Of a stretch of 64,000 bases of DNA, positions 59,001 to 64,000 are shown piece after piece. Numbering within the stretch: the stretch's first letter is position 1; the number at the start of each line of letters is the position of its first letter. The notes under the pieces were generated by a model that was given only the letters and a program-made list of their open reading frames with translations, was not told where the DNA came from and did not search any database. Source of the stretch: JADLDB01 sp040755835 (lineage in GTDB: Bacteria > Myxococcota > Myxococcia > Myxococcales > Myxococcaceae); NCBI GenBank assembly GCA_040755835.1, contig JBFMAB010000049.1:24919-88918 (forward strand), read 5' to 3'. Both the position numbers and the translations under genes were made by a program.

Positions 59001-60335
59001 CGGGATGGACGGGGCCGCCTCCCCGGTGGTGCCGGCGCTTTCGAGGGCCGACACGGCGGCGACCTCGAGTTGCGTGATGCCGGAGGACGAGGAGATGATC
59101 GGGTTCGTCGCGTCGACCAACGGAAGGTCGAGCGACTCCTCCGGGGACGGGCTGCTGACGGCGGGCACAACCGGCGGCGCGGGCAGCGGCGGCGCGGCGG
59201 GTTTCGCCGGCGGGGGCATCGGCGGCGAGGGCTCGGGCGTCGTGTCCGCGCCGAAGTCGAGGTCGTCGTCGAGGGACAACGCGTCGCGGAGCGCCGCGAC
59301 CTCGTCCTCGCCGGACGGCGGGGTGAGCGGCTTCGGCTCAGGCGCCGGCGCTTTCGGCGACGAGGCCACCGGCGGCACCGTGACGGCGGGGATCTCGACG
59401 ACCTCCTCGTCGGAGATCTCCATCACGTCGTCCGCGCTCACCTCGGCCATCGAGACGCTCGAGCTGACATTCGCCGGCGGCAACGGGGCTGCCTCGGCCT
59501 TCGGCGCGGGCGCGTTGAAGGGCACGGGCAGGTTGAACGGGACGGGGGCGGGTGCCGCGGTCGCCGGCGCCGGGTTCGGCGCGCTCGGCGCGGGCAGTGG
59601 ATCGCGCGCCCTCGACGGCGGCAACGCGTTCGTCCCACCCATCGCGGGAGCGACCGGCACGGGCGCCGGCGGAACCGGCGGGACGCCCGAACCGGTGGGA
59701 GCGGTGACGGAGAAGGGGGCGGCGGGGGACGTCACCGAGAAGCCGGCCGGGCGGGGCAGTGGCGCTGGCGCACCGGGGGAGGGCACGGGCACCGGGTCGG
59801 CGGGTGCCTGGGGACCGCCTGTCCACGCCTCGGCCGGGCCCGGCGGCTGCCAGCTGCCGTCGGTGGGCACCTGGTCCTGCGCCCACGCTTCATGGGGCGC
59901 GTAGCCCTGCGCCTGCTGCTGTGCCTGCCACGCGGCCCACTGGGCGGGATCGGTTCCGAGCGGGGGATAGCCTCCGGGCGGCGGGTAGCCGTAGCCAGGT
60001 TGCTGGTAGCCCCACGCGGCGGCGTCGGGCTGGTAGCCCTGCGGGTACGGGTACCACTGTCCTTGAGGCCCGTAGTAGCCCTGCGGCTGCGGCGGGTAGC
60101 CGTAGCCGGGCTGCTGGTAGCCCCAGGCGGCGTTCGGATCGTACCCCTCGGGGAAGGCGTACCATTGGCCGTCTTCCCCGTAGTACCCGGCGACCTGCTG
60201 CTGCGCCGACACGTCGACGCCCAGCGCGACCGCCAGTTCCTGCCAACGCTGCTCTTCGGCCGGCGTCAGTCCGTTCGACTTCCGCTTGTCGTCGAGGAAG
60301 CGGAACTCATGCATCGCCGCCTGGGTGTCGGACAT
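56029..60335 (-). CDS. Very long Pro/Ala-rich protein with 21-residue repeats and a C-terminal PilZ-like domain, interrupted by an assembly gap
   Basis: It starts at the ATG at 60335 and ends at 56029; about 1,400 residues are visible but 100 Ns at 58434-58533 break the frame artificially. The first 40 residues contain KRKSNGLTPAEEQRWQELAV, then a Tyr/Gly/Pro/Gln-rich part (about 50-130) with several GYQQPGYGYPP units. A long Pro/Ala/Val/Glu-rich, probably disordered middle contains repeats of the 21-residue unit AAPGAITEDMPVAVAAPDIAD. The C-terminal 120 residues form a globular domain (VRVTFRDGRQVVGFSRDHQS, RDTNLCGQGVVLEAPGGG) of the PilZ-related type seen in myxobacteria. No signal peptide. 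Function unknown. Confidence 0.75.
58241..58782 (-). repeat. Tandem array of a 63-base unit spanning the assembly gap
   Basis: Units of 63 bases begin at 58241, 58304, 58367 (then the gap), and again at 58531, 58594, 58657 and 58720, each encoding the same 21-residue motif with small changes (ITEDMPVAVAAPDIA or VTEDMPAAVAVPDIA forms). The distance across the gap, 101 bases, is not a multiple of 63 or 3, so the copy number is unknown. Confidence 0.9.
58434..58533. other. 100-base assembly gap (N)
   Basis: Exactly 100 Ns, a standard scaffold filler, inside a tandem repeat. The gene is probably continuous in the genome; the frame shift seen across it is an artefact of the arbitrary gap length. 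Confidence 0.98.
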
Positions 60336-60412
60336 AAGGCTGGGCGCAGCATAAACCGGCTTGGCCCCTGCGGAAATTTGCGTCTTCGGCGACCGCCCGA
60401 CCGGTGGCCGAC

Positions 60413-61813
60413 TTAGAAGGTCGAGAGGTCCGACTGGAGCTCCTCGTCGAGGCTGGCGAGGTCCTTCCCCATGTGGCGCTCGAAGGCCTTCGGGAAGGGG
60501 GTTCCCTGGCCCGCGTCGCGGATCAGCGCGATGACGGCGGGCATGCCGGCCTTCTGCACCATCCACTTCACCGCGCAGCCCGAGAGCGCGTAGGCGAGCG
60601 CGGGGTCGCGCATACCGATGAGCGGGCCCTGGGACATGTCGGCGACCGACGGCAGCTGCTTCTGGCGGGCGAGCTGGCCGAGGGGCTTGGCGAGGGCGAG
60701 CTCCGGCCGGTCCTGGCCCTGGTAGCGCCACTCGACGTACTCGGCGATGCCTTCCTGCATCCACGTCGGCAGCGCGCGGCCGTGGAAGTCGAGCAGCTCG
60801 TCCACCACGGCGTGGACGTACTCGTGCACCAGCGTTACCTGGTTCTTCTGGTTGATCTCCGCGGAGTCGTTCATGCGGATCGCGTTCTCCGAGTAGAAGC
60901 CGGCGACCGCCTGCGCGGCCTGCGCCCCGTGATGCAGGCGGAACTCCTCGCGCGAGTAGAGGATGACGTCGACCGGCTGCTCGCGGGCCACGCCCAGCAG
61001 CCGCTTCGCCGAGGCGCGCGCCTCCTCGAGCGCGGCCTGCACGTGGCCCTCGTAGTCGGCGCGCTGGCCGAAGTCGCGCTTCGCGTTGAAGTACCTGAAG
61101 CGGAAGTACGCGTTCTGCCGCACGCGCCGGCCGTCCTCGTCCACCGACGACTCGTAGCCGAGGCCCGACAGCGAGGTGCTCGAGGGCGCGCGGGCGGGCG
61201 GTGGCACGCCCGCTCGCATCGGCTCGGGCGGCCCATCGAGCTCGTCGTCGTCGAATGCGCCCGCGCCCGTCCGGCCCGGCGTCGCCAGCGCCACCTCCGT
61301 TCCCTCTCGGGGCGTGGCGGCCCTGGCCTGCGCGGCCAGCGCCTTCGCCTCGGCGGCCTCCCTGGACTTCGCGGGCACCTTCGCGAGCGCGGCCAGTCCG
61401 CCGGCGGTGTCCCCCTCGTCGAGGAGCAGCCGTCCCAGCTCGAGCGCGAAGCGCCCGTCCTTCGCGTACTTCTTGAGGCCGGTGCGGAAGGCGCCTTCGG
61501 CGGAGGCGCGCTGCTCGGTGCGGCGGGCGGCGAGTCCCAGGCAATACAGCGCGTCGGCCGAAGGGGAGAACGCGACGGCCTTCTCGCCGAGGCCGTACGC
61601 CATCACCGCGTCGTCGCCCAGGAGCGCCGCGCAGCCCTGGCTCAACGCGAGGCCGATCGTCTGCGCGTCCTTCTTCCCGTGGCCCTTCGGCTCGACGGCG
61701 GCCCACGCGAGGTACAGCTCTTCCCAGGCCTGGTCCTTCGCGAGGCGCTTTGCGTCGGCGGCGGTGGGCGCGGCGGACAGGGTCAGCGAGCAGGCGAGCG
61801 CGAGCGCGGACAT
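60413..61813 (-). CDS. Secreted HEXXH peptidase-MA-like protein with TPR-like N-terminus
   Basis: 466 residues from the ATG at 61813, which gives a signal peptide (1-19). Residues 20-165 are paired Ala-rich helices like TPRs (ADALYCLGLAARRTEQRASA, GRLLLDEGDTAGGLAALAKV). A linker precedes a gluzincin-like domain with HEYVH at 330-334 and WMQEGIAEYVEW at 351-362 supplying the third ligand. The same zinc-site layout occurs at 2780-4000. It is likely a periplasmic or exported peptidase. The cNMP-binding gene ends 28 bases upstream, and the long repeat protein starts 77 bases downstream, so the genes may share a transcript. Confidence 0.8.
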   Translation of the reverse strand: MSALALACSLTLSAAPTAADAKRLAKDQAWEELYLAWAAVEPKGHGKKDAQTIGLALSQGCAALLGDDAVMAYGLGEKAVAFSPSADALYCLGLAARRTEQRASAEGAFRTGLKKYAKDGRFALELGRLLLDEGDTAGGLAALAKVPAKSREAAEAKALAAQARAATPREGTEVALATPGRTGAGAFDDDELDGPPEPMRAGVPPPARAPSSTSLSGLGYESSVDEDGRRVRQNAYFRFRYFNAKRDFGQRADYEGHVQAALEEARASAKRLLGVAREQPVDVILYSREEFRLHHGAQAAQAVAGFYSENAIRMNDSAEINQKNQVTLVHEYVHAVVDELLDFHGRALPTWMQEGIAEYVEWRYQGQDRPELALAKPLGQLARQKQLPSVADMSQGPLIGMRDPALAYALSGCAVKWMVQKAGMPAVIALIRDAGQGTPFPKAFERHMGKDLASLDEELQSDLSTF

Positions 61814-61841
61814 CGCGCCCGAGTGTACCGCAGCCGGCGCG

Positions 61842-62348
61842 CTAGAAGTCCCAGCGGTGCAGCGTGCGGCTGAAGTCGGCGAGCTCCTCGCGCTTCTTGT
61901 CCTGCCCAAGCGCCTCGGCCAGCTTGTCGTTGATCAGCGACAGGCGCTTGCTCATGACGCCGGCGAGGTGCGCCACCACCTTGAGCGCGGCGACGTTGTT
62001 GGCCTTGAGCTGCGCCTGCACGCGCAGCGACGGCACCTTGAGCAACTTCACGTCGGACAGCGCGGTGGCGGTGGCGCTGCGGGGTGCGCCGTCGACGATG
62101 CTCATCTCGCCCAGCACCGCGTGGCGGCCGAGGCGCGCCAGCTCGACGCCCTTGCGTGTGACCAGCACCTCGCCCTCGAGGATGACCTGCAGCGAGTCCG
62201 AGCCGTCACCCTCGCGGAACAGCGTCTTGCCCTGCTCGACCTCGGCCTCGGCGGCGGCATCGAAGAAGTCGGCCGCCTCGCCCAGGGTGAGCGCTCCGAA
62301 GATGGGGATCTGCACCAGCTTCTTCACCAGCTGCGTCTCGATCGCCAT
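61842..62348 (-). CDS. Cyclic-nucleotide-binding protein without DNA-binding domain
   Basis: 168 residues. The cNMP-binding fold covers about 15-125 with FREGDGSDSLQVILEGEVLV and the phosphate-binding cassette LGEMSIVDGAPRSATATA, including the Arg that holds the cyclic phosphate. The last 40 residues are a helix rich in Lys/Glu, with no helix-turn-helix, so it is not a CRP-type transcription factor but probably a regulator of another protein. AGAGG precedes the start. It lies 36 bases after the glutamate dehydrogenase gene, an arrangement that suggests cyclic-nucleotide control of that enzyme. Confidence 0.85.
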   Translation of the reverse strand: MAIETQLVKKLVQIPIFGALTLGEAADFFDAAAEAEVEQGKTLFREGDGSDSLQVILEGEVLVTRKGVELARLGRHAVLGEMSIVDGAPRSATATALSDVKLLKVPSLRVQAQLKANNVAALKVVAHLAGVMSKRLSLINDKLAEALGQDKKREELADFSRTLHRWDF

Positions 62349-62384
62349 GCGTGTCCTCTCGAAAGGGTGAGACGGGTAAGCGCT

Positions 62385-63614
62385 TCAGATGCCGCGCAGC
62401 ACGGTGGCCTTGCCCACGCGGCCGATCGCCAGCACGTACGCGCTGGTGCGCAACGGCAGCTTCCGCGAGCGGCTGATCTGCCCGACCTTCTCGTAGGCTT
62501 CCTTCATCACGCGCTCGAGCTCGCCGTTGACGCGCTCCTCGTCCCAGGTGACGTGCTGCAGGTTCTGCACCCACTCGAAGTAGCTGACCGTCACGCCGCC
62601 CGCGTTCGCGAGGATGTCAGGCACCACCAGCACGCCCTTCTTCTCGAAGACGTCGTCGGCCTCCGGCGTGCACGGCGCGTTGGCGCCTTCCAGCACGATG
62701 CGGGCGCGAACGTCGGCGGCGACCTGCTTCGTCACCACGCCGCCGAGCGCTGCCGGTACCAGCACGTCGCAGTCGCAGGTCAGCACGTCCTCGTTGCGGC
62801 ACGGCGTGCCGCCGGGGAAGCCCTTCACGCTGCCCGTCCGGCGCACGTGCTCGAAGAGCGCCGGCACGTCGAGCCCCCTGGGGTTCTCGACGCCGCCCGT
62901 CACGTCGGACACGGCGATGACGAGGCCGCCGTCTTCGTGGAGGAGGCGCGCGGCGTGGCTGCCCACGTTGCCGAACCCCTGCACGGCGAAGCGCGTGCCC
63001 CTCACCGACTGTCCGATGTCGCGGAGGATTTCGCGCGCGATGAAGAGGAGCCCGCGCCCGGTGGCCGCCTCGCGGCCGCGGCTGCCGTACAACTCGAGCG
63101 GCTTCCCCGTCACCACAGCCGGCGAGTGACCGTGGTACTTGGAGTACTGATCCATGATCCACGCCATCACCTGCGGGTTGGTGTTCAGGTCCGGCGCGGG
63201 GATGTCGCGGGTCGGCCCGATGATGTCCTGGACCTGGTCGACGAACTTGCGGGTGAGCCGCTCGAGCTCCTTGAGGGACAGCTTCGACGGGTCGACGGCG
63301 ATGCCGCCCTTCGCGCCGCCGTACGGCAGGTTCACCACCGCCGTCTTCCACGTCATCAGCGACGCGAGGCCCAGCGTCTCGTCGGCGTCCACCTCGGGGT
63401 GGAAGCGCAGGCCACCCTTCATCGGCCCGCGCGCGTTGTCGTGCTGCACGCGAAAGCCCTGGAAGGTGCGAATCTCCCCGTTGTCCAACTCGATGGAGAC
63501 CTGCACCTTCACCTCGCGGAGCGGCGTGGCGAGCAACGTCTCGATCCGCTCGCCGACGTCCATGATGCGCGCAGCCTTCTTGAAGTAGTGGTTGGCGGCT
63601 TCAGCGGAAGTCAT
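62385..63614 (-). CDS. Glutamate (or branched-chain amino acid) dehydrogenase
   Basis: 409 residues, the size of the short NAD(P)-dependent Glu/Leu/Phe/Val dehydrogenases. Residues 65-85 hold GPMKGGLRFHPEVDADETLG with the catalytic Lys, then LPYGGAKGGIAVDPSKLS with the second conserved Lys. The dinucleotide fold begins near 190 with TRFAVQGFGNVGSHAARLLH. It interconverts glutamate and 2-oxoglutarate, linking carbon and nitrogen metabolism. Leu/Phe relatives cannot be excluded. It leads an operon with a cyclic-nucleotide-binding protein 36 bases downstream. Confidence 0.9.
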   Translation of the reverse strand: MTSAEAANHYFKKAARIMDVGERIETLLATPLREVKVQVSIELDNGEIRTFQGFRVQHDNARGPMKGGLRFHPEVDADETLGLASLMTWKTAVVNLPYGGAKGGIAVDPSKLSLKELERLTRKFVDQVQDIIGPTRDIPAPDLNTNPQVMAWIMDQYSKYHGHSPAVVTGKPLELYGSRGREAATGRGLLFIAREILRDIGQSVRGTRFAVQGFGNVGSHAARLLHEDGGLVIAVSDVTGGVENPRGLDVPALFEHVRRTGSVKGFPGGTPCRNEDVLTCDCDVLVPAALGGVVTKQVAADVRARIVLEGANAPCTPEADDVFEKKGVLVVPDILANAGGVTVSYFEWVQNLQHVTWDEERVNGELERVMKEAYEKVGQISRSRKLPLRTSAYVLAIGRVGKATVLRGI

Positions 63615-63652
63615 GGTGCGCGGAAGATACGGCTCCGCGTAGCATGGCGTCC

Positions 63653-64000
63653 ATGATTCGCTCGGTCCTGTTCATCGCGGCCCTGGGCGCCCTCGGGGTG
63701 GTCGCCGCGTCCTCCTGTGGACCCACCACGGTGCTGTGCCAGCCTTCCAACTGCTCGGGCTGCTGTACGGAGGCCGGCGAGTGTCTGGGGCCCCCGAAGC
63801 AGTCCAACAAGAGCTGCGGCACCCACGGCGCGGCGTGCCGCGTGTGTCTGCCCGGGCAGTTTTGCAGCCAGGGGCGGTGCCTCGTCGACCCCGACGCGGG
63901 CCTCGGCGGTGGCAGCGGCGGCGGCGGGGACGTCGGCGGCGGCAGCGGCGGTGGCAGCGGCGGCGGCACCGGCGGCGGCACCGGCGGCGGCACCGGCGGC
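63653..64000 (+). CDS. Cys-rich Gly-linker lipoprotein, 3' end beyond the window
   Basis: Starts at the ATG at 63653 (another ATG at 63644 is in frame) and runs off the end. The signal MIRSVLFIAALGALGVVAAS leads to a lipobox ASSC. The mature part has many cysteines in the first 70 residues (about ten, in pairs such as CSGCC and CRVC) and then a Gly/Ser/Thr linker of the GGGSGGG and GGGTGGG kind. The functional domain lies beyond the window. Probably a surface lipoprotein. Confidence 0.75.
   Translation, partial: MIRSVLFIAALGALGVVAASSCGPTTVLCQPSNCSGCCTEAGECLGPPKQSNKSCGTHGAACRVCLPGQFCSQGRCLVDPDAGLGGGSGGGGDVGGGSGGGSGGGTGGGTGGGTGG

Noticed and set aside
1..64000. tRNA, rRNA, insertion sequences, integrases or origins.
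   Set aside because: I found no cloverleaf, ribosomal RNA stretch, transposase motif, terminal inverted repeats or DnaA-box cluster.

Overview
The window looks like chromosomal DNA of a myxobacterium (phylum Myxococcota). The evidence is very high GC with coding frames that end almost every codon in G or C, many lipoproteins with glycine-rich linkers, a protein ending in a MYXO-CTERM-like anchor, a receiver-DUF4388 protein, PilZ proteins, an HTTM protein and large carboxypeptidase-regulatory-like surface proteins. It is a draft assembly: 100 Ns (58434-58533) sit inside a coding tandem repeat, and several genes carry single-base frame breaks that could be errors or real decay. I see no rRNA, tRNA, CRISPR array, insertion sequence or prophage.

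Layout. 1-6783: a truncated TPR-like gene, a dCMP-deaminase-family gene, a sialidase-like lipoprotein, a HEXXH peptidase with a broken 5' end, and a divergent pair of membrane fatty-acid desaturases. 6978-11748: a LysM/phage-lysozyme-type protein and a two-gene beta-oxidation unit of peroxisomal type (thiolase plus dehydrogenase-hydratase-SCP2 protein). 11896-23111: an unknown protein, a 964-residue repeat surface protein, an HTTM protein with a coupled mini-gene, and an ABC ATPase and permease separated by an opposing M16 peptidase. 23114-28388: an uncharacterised anchored protein, then an ECF sigma factor, a membrane protein and a small protein joined by 4-base overlaps, then a DUF547 protein, a lipoprotein and a ComEA-like secreted protein. 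28579-31569: two frame-broken genes next to an exbB-exbD-tonB operon. 31746-34247: two bacterial PH-domain proteins and a PAP2 phosphatase.

34423-48477 is the most striking region: a co-oriented block of nine recognised genes encoding a DUF4175-like membrane protein with a 26-unit Gly-Gln-Gln repeat, a MoxR AAA ATPase, an uncharacterised membrane protein, an ABC ATPase with two permeases, a DUF58 protein and two large VWA proteins. Most junctions are 4-base overlaps, so the block is probably made as one unit. MoxR ATPases usually remodel or load VWA proteins; here an ABC exporter is built into the same operon. An extra unrecognised frame (43596-43982) is coupled on both sides.

48558-63614: a thioredoxin; a secreted DUF1592-DUF1552 pair followed by a BNR lipoprotein; a MYXO-CTERM-type protein; a receiver-DUF4388 regulator facing a PilZ protein; a very long Pro/Ala-rich protein carrying a 21-residue tandem repeat; a second HEXXH peptidase; a cyclic-nucleotide-binding protein; and a glutamate dehydrogenase. 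The window ends inside a Cys-rich lipoprotein gene.
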